This document shows positions 43,465 to 52,085 of a DNA stretch of 64,000 nt, one piece after another. Within the stretch, counting starts at the first letter, position 1; each line of letters opens with the position of its first letter. Source of the stretch: Enterococcus_K sp051713825. GTDB lineage: Bacteria > Bacillota > Bacilli > Lactobacillales > Enterococcaceae. A program made the position numbers and the translations under genes. The notes beneath the pieces were generated by a model, which did no database searches, was not told the DNA's origin, and was given only the letters and a program-made list of their open reading frames with translations. The stretch covers positions 124,001 to 188,000 of the forward strand of contig NZ_JBIOQR010000001.1 of the NCBI RefSeq assembly GCF_051713825.1, read 5' to 3'.

Positions 43465-43528
43465 AGGGGAATTTTGGACAATGAGGTCTTATCTATGACA
43501 GAATTTTTTTAAGAAATGACCTTGGTAG

Positions 43529-43747
43529 GATGAGATTGTGACAAGTGCTTAGCTCCGAGAGCCAAAGTAGGCACTGTGCAGCATCCGCTCATACCTCGCT
43601 GTGTTTTACAATATCGAGCATCTTCAACTCTAGTATGTGACCTGCATAGAAGTTGTTGAGAGCGGAACGAAGTCCTTCAATTCTTAAGGTGTTTCACCTA
43701 TAGAAATCGAATTGCTTCTGTGCCCACTGTTTATTCAGATAAGATGA
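43529..43747 (+). repeat. Long (type B) intergenic repeat, copy 1
   Basis: The left end GTGCTTAGCTCCGAGA and right end TTGCTTCTGTGCCCACTG are as in the short copies, but the interior is different: it has CTGTGTTTTACA, CAACTCTAGTATG, GAAGTTGTTGAGAGCGGAA and CCTTCAATTCTTAAGGTG blocks also present at 48100, 56500 and 61900. It fills most of the 467-bp gap after the PucR gene. Confidence 0.78.
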
Positions 43748-43851
43748 AACAAATAGTTGAGAATGTGTGCTGTCGAATAGTCGATGCGCGCATTCTTTTT
43801 TGCTCGTAAATGATAAAATGATGTGAATTTTTGTCGGAATTCAAAAATAAT

Positions 43852-43904
43852 GGTCCTATATTTTTCATAATGAAAAAGACTCTTTTTCTTAACTCACGTA
43901 TAAT
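43852..43904 (+). promoter_or_regulatory. Promoter region of the NCS1-DUF917-HyuA operon
   Basis: -10 TATAAT at 43899-43904 without a good -35. Upstream are GGTCCTATATTTTT (43852-43865) and a perfect inverted repeat GAAAAAG-ACT-CTTTTTC (43872-43888) at the -35 position. This suits activation by the PucR protein. Confidence 0.5.
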
Positions 43905-43931
43905 CGTAAATTAACACAAGGAGGAATGGGT

Positions 43932-45227
43932 ATGAAAAAACAAGAAAATACACAGGTACAGACACAATCATGGCAAAGCTTGGCATTTGTTTGGGCTGGT
44001 GCCATGATTTGTGTTCCTAGTTTGATGATAGGTGGAACATTGGTATCAGGAATGTCATTTATGGAGAGCTTATTCGTCGGATTTATCGGCTATGCATTGA
44101 TTGTTCTTTTAATGGTATTACAAGGGATGCAAGGAGCTGATTTACATAGGCCAACGGTGAGTATGGCCTCTCAAGTATTCGGAAAAACAGGTTCACAGAA
44201 GGTTATTTCTATTATTTTAATGATTGCTTGTTTGGGCTGGTTTGGGATTCAAGCGAATGTTTGTGGGCAAGCATTTACGACTTTTTTATCTATGTACGAG
44301 ATTCAGTTTCCAGTGCAGATATCTTCTCTTATCTGGGGTGTGATTATGCTTGTTTCGGCTTTATATGGTATTAAATTTTTAAATATTCTAAACTATGTTG
44401 CGGTTCCTATTTTGGTAGCAACCTGTATTTACGGCGTATTTGTTTCTATAAATGATAGTCAAACAGCCTCGATTTTTTCTTATCAAGGAACAGGAGAGGT
44501 TGATATTATGTCTGGTCTAGCGATAACGATTGGCTCCTTTGCTTTGGGAGCAGTGATTGCTGGTGACTATTCACAATATTCTGCTTCTAGAAAAGATGTG
44601 GTTAAAGCAGCTACGTTGGGGATTTTACCAGCAGGTGTTTTGATGATTGCAGTGGGCGCAATTCTGACGATTACTGCGGGAACAGCCGATATTGCAGAAG
44701 TTTTTATGAATATCGGGTCTCCTATTTTAGGGGTTGTCGCTTTGATTTTAGCTACATGGACCACAAATGCAGTAAATGCTTTTTCAGGTGGACTAGCGTT
44801 AATCAACGTATTTGATATTCCAAAAGAAAAAGAAAAGATTGCAGTAGGAATTTCTGGTGGTATTGGAACTGTTTTGGCGGTGGTGGGAATTTTAAATTAT
44901 TTCGTGCCGATTATGTCGATTTTATCTGCGATGGTTCCAGCCGTTGCTGGGGTTATGATTGCTTCTTACTGGATTGTTCAAAAAGGAGATCCTGCACAAT
45001 GGTCACCTGTAGAGGGCGTTAATTGGCTGGGCATTATCTCTTGGTTAATTGGGGCAGTGATAGCGGTGATTCCTGTAGGTTTGAGCTTCTTTCCTAGTCT
45101 ACCACAGTTGCCGAATCAACCATTGATCGGTATTGTTTTATCATTTATTAGTTATTTAATAGGCAGTCGTTTTTTGGGTAATCAAGAGAGCCGACAAGCC
45201 ATAAATTCAGAAGAGTTGGGGGAATAA
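43932..45227 (+). CDS. NCS1-family nucleobase/hydantoin-type permease (CodB-like)
   Basis: 431 residues from ATG 43932 (AAGGAGGAATGGGT upstream; the ATG at 43926 is too close to it). Twelve membrane helices, beginning SWQSLAFVWAGAMICVPSLMIGG, with the CodB-like WFGIQANVCGQAF segment and a WTTNAVNAFSGGLAL segment. NCS1 carriers import cytosine, purines, allantoin or hydantoins. Here it heads DUF917 and HyuA-type genes, so a cyclic amide or hydantoin-like compound is as likely as cytosine; codA lies 15 kb away at 60321. Confidence 0.87.
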   Translation: MKKQENTQVQTQSWQSLAFVWAGAMICVPSLMIGGTLVSGMSFMESLFVGFIGYALIVLLMVLQGMQGADLHRPTVSMASQVFGKTGSQKVISIILMIACLGWFGIQANVCGQAFTTFLSMYEIQFPVQISSLIWGVIMLVSALYGIKFLNILNYVAVPILVATCIYGVFVSINDSQTASIFSYQGTGEVDIMSGLAITIGSFALGAVIAGDYSQYSASRKDVVKAATLGILPAGVLMIAVGAILTITAGTADIAEVFMNIGSPILGVVALILATWTTNAVNAFSGGLALINVFDIPKEKEKIAVGISGGIGTVLAVVGILNYFVPIMSILSAMVPAVAGVMIASYWIVQKGDPAQWSPVEGVNWLGIISWLIGAVIAVIPVGLSFFPSLPQLPNQPLIGIVLSFISYLIGSRFLGNQESRQAINSEELGE

Positions 45228-45229
45228 GC

Positions 45230-46330
45230 ATGCGTTATTTAGATGCAGAAGCAGTTGAAAATATTGCGATTGGTGCCGCATTTTTAGGAACAGGTGGCGG
45301 AGGAGATCCGTATATCGGAAAGATGATGGCACTATCGGCGATTAAAGAAACGGGCCCTGTTCGGCTATTGTCAATCGAGGAAGTGTCGGATGACGACTTT
45401 TTTATACCGGCTGCTATGATGGGTGCGCCATCTGTTTTGATTGAAAAGTTTCCTAAAGGGGATGAATTTGTTCGAGTGTTTGACAAATTAAGTCGTTATT
45501 TAGGCGTTGAAAATATTACGGGAACATATCCAATGGAAGCGGGCGGAGTGAATTCTATGATTCCGTTTGTCGTCGCAGCCAAATTAGGAATTCCGTTATT
45601 AGACTGTGATGGGATGGGGCGTGCTTTTCCTGAGCTACAGATGACGACCTTTAATTTAGGGGGGATTTCAGCAACTCCAATGGCAATCACTGATGAAAAA
45701 GGTAATATTGGTATTTCAGAAACGATTGATAATAAATGGACCGAACGTTTAGCACGTGTTCAAACGGTGGAGATGGGGGCAAGCTCTCTAATTAGTATTT
45801 ATCCTTCTACAGGAAAGCAGCTGAAAGACCATGGGGTTCATAATATCATTACCTTCTCTGAAAAGATTGGTGAGATTATTCGTTCCAATGAGTTGGAGGA
45901 AGCGGTCAAACTGGCGAATCTGTTAGAGTTAATTGGTGGGTATGAGTTGTTTGAAGGGAAAATTGTTGATGTGATTCGACGAGTGGAGAGCGGCTTTAAC
46001 TTTGGAGAAGCAACCATCGAAGGCTTGAATAAGGATATTGGCTCAGAAATAAAAGTCTTTTTCCAAAATGAAAACTTAATCGCTGAAAAAGATGGTCAGC
46101 CAGTTGCTATGACACCGGATTTGATTTGTATGGTTGACTTGGAAACATTGATGCCAGTAACGACAGAAGCTTTAAAATATGGCAAACGAGTGCGTGTTTT
46201 GGCGTTACCTTGTGACCAAAAGTGGCGGACGGATGAAGGAATCAAAACAGTTGGACCTAAGTATTTTGGTTATAATTTAGACTATGTACCAGTGGAGAAG
46301 TTAGCAACAGGAGGGCATGCAGATGTATAG
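45230..46330 (+). CDS. DUF917 family protein
   Basis: 366 residues. N-terminal glycine-rich GAAFLGTGGGGDPYIG and YPMEAGGVNSMIPFVVAAKLGIPLLDCDGMGRAFPE are the DUF917 signatures. The domain is often found fused or adjacent to hydantoinase/oxoprolinase A proteins. Cytoplasmic, no membrane segment. It starts 2 bp after the permease stop and overlaps the next gene by 8 bp. Biochemical function is not known to me; it is probably a partner of the HyuA-type protein. Confidence 0.88.
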   Translation: MRYLDAEAVENIAIGAAFLGTGGGGDPYIGKMMALSAIKETGPVRLLSIEEVSDDDFFIPAAMMGAPSVLIEKFPKGDEFVRVFDKLSRYLGVENITGTYPMEAGGVNSMIPFVVAAKLGIPLLDCDGMGRAFPELQMTTFNLGGISATPMAITDEKGNIGISETIDNKWTERLARVQTVEMGASSLISIYPSTGKQLKDHGVHNIITFSEKIGEIIRSNELEEAVKLANLLELIGGYELFEGKIVDVIRRVESGFNFGEATIEGLNKDIGSEIKVFFQNENLIAEKDGQPVAMTPDLICMVDLETLMPVTTEALKYGKRVRVLALPCDQKWRTDEGIKTVGPKYFGYNLDYVPVEKLATGGHADV

Positions 46331-47873
46331 AATTGGAATTGATGTTGGGGGAACAAACACAGATGCGGTAATTATTGATGAGCAATTAAAGCTTGTTCAT
46401 GGTGTTAAGATTCCTACAAGCTCAGATATTCAGACAGGTATTGAGCAGGCGCTACACAAAGTAATGGCAGAGTCTTCAATTGATCCGGGAAAAATCAGTC
46501 ATGCGATGCTAGGAACCACTCAGTGTACGAATGCGATTGTTGAACGAAAAAAATTATCAAAGGTTGGCGTGATACGTTTGGGTTATCCTGCGACGGCTTC
46601 TGTAAAACCATTTACGGCTTGGCCAGAAGATATGATTGAAACGCTAGGGGAAACATTTGAATTGGTTCATGGTGGTTATGAATATGATGGCCAGCCTTTA
46701 ACAGAATTGGATGAGGGTGAAGTAAAATCTGTCTTGGCTCAGTGGAAGGGGAGCGTGGAATCCTTAGCAATTGTGGGCGTTTTTTCTTCATTAAAGAATG
46801 ATCAAGAGTTTCAGGTGGCTGAATGGGCGAAAGAAATTTTAGGAGAAGAAATTCCAGTATCGTGCTCTTCAACTGTCGGTTCAGTGGGATTGATTGAACG
46901 AGAAAACGCAACAATTCTGAACGCTGCTTTAGATAAGGTGATGGCGATGACGAGTAATGGTTTTGAACGTGCCTTAGAAAACGAAGGCATTAATAATGCA
47001 CAAGCATATCTTTGCCAAAATGATGGGACACTAATGTCAATCGACTATGCGCGCCAATTTCCTATTTTGACAATTGCTTGTGGCCCAACAAATAGTATTC
47101 GTGGAGCTTCTTATTTGGCCAAACTAAAAAATGCGATTGTTTTAGATGTGGGTGGAACGACGTCTGATTTGGGTGTCCTAGCGAACGGCTTCCCACGCGA
47201 ATCTTCATTAGCAGTAGAAGTTGGTGGGATTCGAACCAACTTTCGTATGCCAGATATTGTCTCAATTGGTTTAGGTGGAGGAAGTGTGATTCGCGAAATC
47301 AATGGAGAAGTGACAGTCGGACCAGATAGTGTGGGGTATAAAATCACAGAAGAAGCACTTGTTTTTGGTGGTAATCAATTAACGGCAACAGATATTGCTG
47401 TACGTTTAGGAAAAGCCGAGGTTGGTGATAAGCAGTTAGTTGACAAAGTACCATTAGAACTCGCAGAAAAAGCTTATCAGAAGATGAAGGAAATGATTGA
47501 AGATGCAATCGATAAGATGAAAGTTAGCTCAGGCGATGTTGAACTCGTTCTGGTCGGTGGCGGAGCAATCATTATTCCCGAGAATCTGAAAGGTGTTGCG
47601 ACTGCACATCTTGACTCAAATGGAGGAGTTGCAAATGCAATTGGTGCCTCGATTGCTCAAATTAGTGGACAATATGAACAGATTTATATCTATTCCAAAC
47701 TTTCTCGTGAAGATAGTTTAGAAGAAGCGAAAGCTAAGGCAACAAATCAAGCGCGATTGGCTGGTGCGATTGAAGAAACGATTGAACTGGTAGAGGTAGA
47801 GGAAACACCTCTCGCCTATCACCCTGAAAATGCAACGCGTCTTCGAGTAAAAGTTGTGGGGAAAATGAAGTAG
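46323..47873 (+). CDS. Hydantoinase/oxoprolinase A family protein (HyuA-like)
   Basis: 516 residues from ATG 46323 (AGGAGGG 7 bp upstream). The N-terminal nucleotide-binding motif IGIDVGGTNTDAV (residues 4-16) and internal LDVGGTTSDLG and VSIGLGGGSVI are the actin-like ATPase pattern of HyuA/oxoprolinase A. It would use ATP to open a cyclic amide such as a hydantoin or oxoproline. No HyuB partner is present; DUF917 takes its place. The mature length is shorter than full HyuA (about 700), as usual for the DUF917-linked subgroup. Confidence 0.87.
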   Translation: MYRIGIDVGGTNTDAVIIDEQLKLVHGVKIPTSSDIQTGIEQALHKVMAESSIDPGKISHAMLGTTQCTNAIVERKKLSKVGVIRLGYPATASVKPFTAWPEDMIETLGETFELVHGGYEYDGQPLTELDEGEVKSVLAQWKGSVESLAIVGVFSSLKNDQEFQVAEWAKEILGEEIPVSCSSTVGSVGLIERENATILNAALDKVMAMTSNGFERALENEGINNAQAYLCQNDGTLMSIDYARQFPILTIACGPTNSIRGASYLAKLKNAIVLDVGGTTSDLGVLANGFPRESSLAVEVGGIRTNFRMPDIVSIGLGGGSVIREINGEVTVGPDSVGYKITEEALVFGGNQLTATDIAVRLGKAEVGDKQLVDKVPLELAEKAYQKMKEMIEDAIDKMKVSSGDVELVLVGGGAIIIPENLKGVATAHLDSNGGVANAIGASIAQISGQYEQIYIYSKLSREDSLEEAKAKATNQARLAGAIEETIELVEVEETPLAYHPENATRLRVKVVGKMK

Positions 47874-47927
47874 ATAGTTAAGCTAAACGGTAGATACAAA
47901 TAGAGAAATCAGTTTTCAGATAAGGAT

Positions 47928-48010
47928 AAGCCAACAAAGTGGTAAGTATTTTTTACAATTTACCTAGGTAAAATTATTGGTTGACCTAGGTAATAACTAG
48001 TTGGCTTTTT
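47928..48010 (+). terminator. Large hairpin with nested palindromes after the HyuA-like gene
   Basis: AAGCCAAC (47928-47935) pairs with GTTGGCTT (48000-48007) followed by TTT. Inside are two copies of ACCTAGGT (47962-47969, 47984-47991), each self-complementary, with TTACCTAGGT and ACCTAGGTAA also pairing to each other. Likely a terminator; the doubled palindrome could also be a protein site. Confidence 0.6.
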
Positions 48011-48050
48011 GCTTTCACTGTTTAGTATAAGCTTGAGGAATAGAAGAGGA

Positions 48051-48412
48051 TGAGGCATATCATAACTTATAAAGTTGTGTCCCAGCCTCTTTTTATCCGA
48101 ATAAACAGTGGGTACAGAAGCAATTCGATTTCTATAGGCGAAACACCTTAAGAATTGAAGGACTTCGTTCCGCTCTCAACAACTTCTACGCATGAGACAT
48201 GTGAAAGTTGAAGGTTCTTATTGCTGTAAAACACAACGAAGCATGAGTTGATGTTGCACAGTACCTACTCGGTGCTGTAAAACACAACGAAGTATGAGTT
48301 GATGTTGCACAGTACCTACTCGGTGCTGTAAAACACAACGAAGCATGAGTTGATGTTGCACAGTACCTACCCAGTTCTCGGAGTGAAACTCTTCTGCTCC
48401 ATCAACTTTTAT
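48051..48412 (-). repeat. Long (type B) intergenic repeat, copy 2, inverted, with 51-bp tandem units
   Basis: Read on the minus strand it runs from the CTCCGAGAACTG end to the TTATTCGGATAAA end and a terminator hairpin (48051-48095). It contains three tandem units of 51 bp (starting 48223, 48274 and 48325), each with GCTGTAAAACACAACGAAG. Since 51 is a multiple of three, a repetitive minus-strand frame of 17-residue units results, which is not a gene. Confidence 0.82.
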
Positions 48413-48422
48413 GAGAGAGGAA

Positions 48423-48917
48423 TCATATACCTTTAACGTCTTGAATAATTTTTTCAACAGTAGCCTCGAGAGATAACTCCTTTGTCAGAAGGGTTTCTTG
48501 TAGGATTGAAACGAAGTCTTTTTCATTCCACCAACGCTTCATATCTTCTTCTGTGAATGAGGGTGCTTGTTTCGTGGCATGTCGTTGTGTAGTTTCTGCG
48601 AAGGGGAGGTCATAATAATAAGCAAAGGTAGTTGTTGGCAATTCTCGTTTAATAGCTTCAAATAATGGTGCGTACCATTCTGAATGTAGGATGCCTTCGA
48701 TAATTACAAAGGGATAATTTTTTTTACCGTACAATAGAAGATTTATTAACAAAGAGATGGTAGGTGTTTCAGGTCCGTCTTTTGCCATAAGCATGTTTCG
48801 GCGAACGATATCTTGTGAAATAAGTAGACAGGGTTGTTCCAATCGTTTTTGGAGTGTTTGTGCCAGTGTTGTTTTTCCGCTACCAGAGTTTCCCCGAATT
48901 AGAATTAGTGTGGTCAT
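48423..48917 (-). CDS. P-loop kinase-like NTPase
   Basis: 164 residues. Walker A RGNSGSGKTTLA at residues 8-19; the following SQDIVRRNML and FVIIEGIL resemble the zeta-toxin/chloramphenicol phosphotransferase/uridine-kinase-like superfamily. A small cytoplasmic kinase of unknown substrate. No adjacent antitoxin is seen, so a toxin role is not supported. Its stop lies 11 bp from the repeat copy. Confidence 0.75.
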   Translation of the reverse strand: MTTLILIRGNSGSGKTTLAQTLQKRLEQPCLLISQDIVRRNMLMAKDGPETPTISLLINLLLYGKKNYPFVIIEGILHSEWYAPLFEAIKRELPTTTFAYYYDLPFAETTQRHATKQAPSFTEEDMKRWWNEKDFVSILQETLLTKELSLEATVEKIIQDVKGI

Positions 48918-49188
48918 AGTTATCCCTCCATCTGTTTTGTAAACGAACTTTTAGTCTTAGTATACAGAAAATAAGAAGAATTTATCAGCTTTTGACGAAT
49001 TTTGAAAAAAGAGTTAGACAATTTTTTATTCGTAAGAACAACTTGTTTCCTCATCTCAATTTAATAATCAATAAATATCAATAGTTATAATTTATCTTTT
49101 TTAATAGTAAACAACAAAACGCTGATGTATCAGGAGTTATTCTGTGAAATACATGAAATTATTTTCTTTTTTAAGAATCTTTGTGATG

Positions 49189-49197
49189 TGTTATACT
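49189..49197 (+). promoter_or_regulatory. Extended -10 promoter of the FAD lipoprotein gene
   Basis: TGTTATACT, with TG one base before TATACT; no good -35 (TTTTAA at the expected spot). Start near 49204, leader about 25 bases. The rest of the 311-bp gap is AT-rich with nothing recognisable. Confidence 0.55.
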
Positions 49198-49228
49198 TTT
49201 TATGAAATACAAAAAAGGTGGGAATAAA

Positions 49229-50746
49229 ATGAAAAAAGTATTTAGTGGATTGTTGGTTTTAACGTCTGTTTTATTATTAACTGCTTGTGGAAGTGACAAG
49301 AAAACAGATTCAAGTGCTTCATCATCTAAGGCAGACAAAACGTCTGAGTCATCTGATGTGACTTCAGGAGCGTCCGCTCAAGAGTATACAGATCCGTCAG
49401 AATTAAAAGATGAATATGATGTAATTATCGTAGGTGCTGGTGGCGCAGGGATGGCTGCGGCTATTCAAGCAAAAGAAGCGGGAGCTAACCCAGTTATTTT
49501 AGAAAAAATGCCTGTTGCAGGTGGAAATACATCTAAATCTTCAGCAGGAATGAATGCATCTGAAACAAAATTCCAAAAAGCCCAAGGAATTAGCGATTCC
49601 AATGATAAATTCTTCGAGGAAACATTAGCTGGTGGTGGAGGAACAAATGATAAAGAGTTATTGCACTACTTAGTTGATAATTCATCAGCTGCGATTGACT
49701 GGTTAGATTCAATGGGGATTACACTGGATAATTTGACAACAACTGGCGGTATGAGCGAAAAAAGAACACACCGTCCTTCAGATGGTTCGGCAATTGGTGG
49801 GTATTTAGTTGATGGGTTAATGAGAAACGTTCATGAACGTAAAATCCCATTATTCGTTAATGCAGATGTTGTTAAAATTAATGAAAAAGACGGCAAAGTT
49901 ACAGGCGTTAAAGTAACAATTGATGGAAAAGATAAAGAAGTTTCTTCTAAAGCAGTTGTTGTAACAACTGGTGGCTTCGGTGCGAACATGGACATGGTTG
50001 TTGAAAACAAACCTGAATTAAAAGGGTATGTAACAACTAACCAAGCAGGTTCAACTGGTGATGGAATCAAGATGATCGAAGCATTAGGTGGACAAACGGT
50101 GGATATGGATCAAATTCAAATTCACCCAACTGTTGACCAAACAAAATCATTATTGATTACTGAAGCTGTTCGTGGTGAAGGAGCTATCTTAGTCAACCAA
50201 GAAGGAAATCGTTTCTTTAATGAAATGGAAACACGCGACAAAGTTTCTGCTGCGATTATCGCTCTTCCTGAAAAATCAGCGTACCTAATCTTTGATGCTG
50301 GTGTGAAAGAACGTGCAAAAGCTATTGATTTTTATGAAAAAGAAGGCTTAGTTAAATCAGCAGACTCACTTGAAGCATTAGCGAAAGAAATTAACGTATC
50401 AGGCGACAACTTAAAATCAACTGTTGAGACATGGAACAAAGCAGTAGCTGATAAAAAAGATGCTGAATTTGGTCGTGAAACAGCTATGGACAACGATTTA
50501 TCAAAAGGTCCTTACTATGCGATTGCCATTGCACCAGGTATCCATCATACAATGGGTGGCGTGAAAATCAATACAAACACAGAAGTATTGAATAAAGAAA
50601 ACAAAACAATTCCAGGTTTGTTTGCAGCAGGAGAAGTAACTGGCGGTGTTCACGGAAATAACCGTATCGGCGGAAACGCAGTAGCTGATATCATTATTTT
50701 TGGTCGTCAAGCTGGAACGAAATCAGCAGAATTTGTTAAAGAATAG
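49229..50746 (+). CDS. Extracellular FAD-dependent reductase lipoprotein (fumarate reductase/flavocytochrome c type)
   Basis: 505 residues from ATG 49229 (AAAAAAGGTGGG upstream; the longer start at 49202 has no ribosome site). Lipobox LLTACGS with Cys20. A Ser/Lys-rich linker (21-55) contains DVTSGAS (43-49), which fits the ApbE flavinylation motif D-x-x-S/T-G-A-T/S. The rest is an FAD-binding_2 domain: IIVGAGGAGMAAA (67-79), EAVRGEGAILVN with the catalytic Arg, HHTMGG and the C-terminal HGNNRIGGNAVAD. It would reduce fumarate, urocanate or a similar enoate outside the membrane, as FrdA does in Listeria flavin-based electron transfer. Confidence 0.87.
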   Translation: MKKVFSGLLVLTSVLLLTACGSDKKTDSSASSSKADKTSESSDVTSGASAQEYTDPSELKDEYDVIIVGAGGAGMAAAIQAKEAGANPVILEKMPVAGGNTSKSSAGMNASETKFQKAQGISDSNDKFFEETLAGGGGTNDKELLHYLVDNSSAAIDWLDSMGITLDNLTTTGGMSEKRTHRPSDGSAIGGYLVDGLMRNVHERKIPLFVNADVVKINEKDGKVTGVKVTIDGKDKEVSSKAVVVTTGGFGANMDMVVENKPELKGYVTTNQAGSTGDGIKMIEALGGQTVDMDQIQIHPTVDQTKSLLITEAVRGEGAILVNQEGNRFFNEMETRDKVSAAIIALPEKSAYLIFDAGVKERAKAIDFYEKEGLVKSADSLEALAKEINVSGDNLKSTVETWNKAVADKKDAEFGRETAMDNDLSKGPYYAIAIAPGIHHTMGGVKINTNTEVLNKENKTIPGLFAAGEVTGGVHGNNRIGGNAVADIIIFGRQAGTKSAEFVKE

Positions 50747-50809
50747 AAATTAAGCAATACCTGTGAGATGAGCAGAGGAAGAAATTGATCATCTAGCCAA
50801 AAAAGAAGC

Positions 50810-50855
50810 AAAGCGAATGATTTTCGTAGATTTCTACGGTCATTCGCTTTTTTTA
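50810..50855 (+). terminator. Terminator after the FAD lipoprotein gene
   Basis: AAAGCGAATGA pairs with TCATTCGCTTT with an inner CGTAGA/TCTACG stem, then a T tract. From there to about 51060 the sequence is AT-rich with nothing recognised. Confidence 0.9.
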
Positions 50856-51085
50856 TGAAGGATAAAAACGACAGTTATCTGTTAAAAAAAGAGGGAAACA
50901 ACTGTTATTGGCTATTTTTCATGAAAATAAATAGAAACTTATTAATTTGTTTAAATTATGTCTAAGAAGAAGAAAACGCCGATTTAAAGCTGTTTTTGTT
51001 CATGAAAGATAATTGTTAAGGGATTTTTTTTGTTGTGGAAAGGGAATTTCCCTCGATTTATCTTTATTTAACAGGCAATTTCTTC

Positions 51086-51126
51086 TATAATTAATAAGAA
51101 CTGTCTTTATTTTCAAAATAAAGACA
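51086..51126 (+). promoter_or_regulatory. -10 box and 5'-end stem-loop of the exopolysaccharide control operon
   Basis: TATAAT at 51086-51091 with a poor -35. Just downstream is a perfect 12-bp inverted repeat, TGTCTTTATTTT and its complement around a single C (51102-51126). Transcription would start near 51098, so the repeat is at the very 5' end of the message: an operator or a protective stem-loop. Confidence 0.55.
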
Positions 51127-51164
51127 TGTTAGATGATTTAATCAATTAGTTAAGGAGTGTGTTC

Positions 51165-52004
51165 ATGGGCAAGACGTTATTTAAGACGTTGACCGTTCTT
51201 GCAGCAGGTATAGGGGCAGTTGCTGTCTGTTTTTTTGGGTATAGAGCAAACAATCAACGCCAATATCAACAGCGTGTCGAGTATGCGCAAGCGGCTATTA
51301 CAAGAGAAAAAGATGGGATTTCGAAGGTGGAAACAGAAGTGAAGGGATTATTCACTGATGACAAGCAAGTCTTCTTAAAACCAAGTGTAAATGAAGATAC
51401 ACTGACGAAGTTATCTGGAAGTCTTTCAGCAATAAAAGTTTCGGCTAAGGAGTTTGGAATTGAAGAAAAGGCACTACCAGACGGAGCAAAAGGGATTCAA
51501 GAACGGAAAAAAGTGGTTGAGAATACAGTAAAGGATGCGCGCGCAAAACTATCTATCCAACAAGAGGCCTCTAAGCTATTTGTTAACGGCGTGTCAAACT
51601 GGCAAAAATCAGAAAACAACGTCATTATCAAAGAGAATTTGAAAGATACAGATGTGGGTAGAATCCGTGAAAACTTAGGTTTATTCGATGATAGTTCGTG
51701 GAAGAAAAATGTTGAGGAGTATCTAGGGTATGCAGATGCACAAGTCAAGCGTCTTTCAGACTTACAAAAAACATTTGCAACTATGTTAAAAAATGATGTA
51801 GTAACAAATTCTGTTACATATGAAGGTTACTTGGCTACAGTAGATAGCATTAGTCAAGTGCGTAATGAGAAAGAAAAAGCAAAATACACTGCATTAGCAG
51901 AAAAAGTTGCTACACAGATGGGCTATGGAACTAGCACGAATTACTATGGAGAGACAACCAACAATAGTGAGATAGATACTAGTGAAACTGATACAGGTTA
52001 TTAG
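51165..52004 (+). CDS. Membrane-anchored extracellular helical protein, function unknown
   Basis: 279 residues from ATG 51165 (TAAGGAG 7 bp upstream). One N-terminal helix (about residues 6-26) acts as signal anchor. The rest is mostly charged and helical (for example ERKKVVENTVKDARAKLSIQQEA), with an Asn/Thr/Ser/Tyr tail (TSTNYYGETTNNSE). No enzyme motif. It heads the LCP-Wzz-kinase-phosphatase genes and is probably transcribed with them (82-bp gap), so a role in surface polymer assembly or sensing is inferred only from position. Confidence 0.7.
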   Translation: MGKTLFKTLTVLAAGIGAVAVCFFGYRANNQRQYQQRVEYAQAAITREKDGISKVETEVKGLFTDDKQVFLKPSVNEDTLTKLSGSLSAIKVSAKEFGIEEKALPDGAKGIQERKKVVENTVKDARAKLSIQQEASKLFVNGVSNWQKSENNVIIKENLKDTDVGRIRENLGLFDDSSWKKNVEEYLGYADAQVKRLSDLQKTFATMLKNDVVTNSVTYEGYLATVDSISQVRNEKEKAKYTALAEKVATQMGYGTSTNYYGETTNNSEIDTSETDTGY

Positions 52005-52085
52005 TCGAAATTGAACGTAGGCTCCAGAGTCTAGGGCAAACAAAAGATTCTTTCATAAACAGATAGAATTAAACGGAGGAAAGCT

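Noticed and set aside
47941..48010. Phage or plasmid attachment site at the doubled CCTAGG palindrome
   Set aside because: No integrase, tRNA gene or direct-repeat partner is in the window; kept only as an unusual hairpin.
48218..48457. Minus-strand frame of 79 residues with 17-residue repeats
   Set aside because: It lies wholly in the 51-bp tandem units of an intergenic repeat, whose length is a multiple of three, and overlaps the 3' end of the kinase gene. No ribosome site.
48423..48917. Zeta-type toxin
   Set aside because: The Walker A region is similar, but no epsilon-like antitoxin is adjacent and the protein is shorter than zeta toxins; reported as a kinase of unknown substrate.
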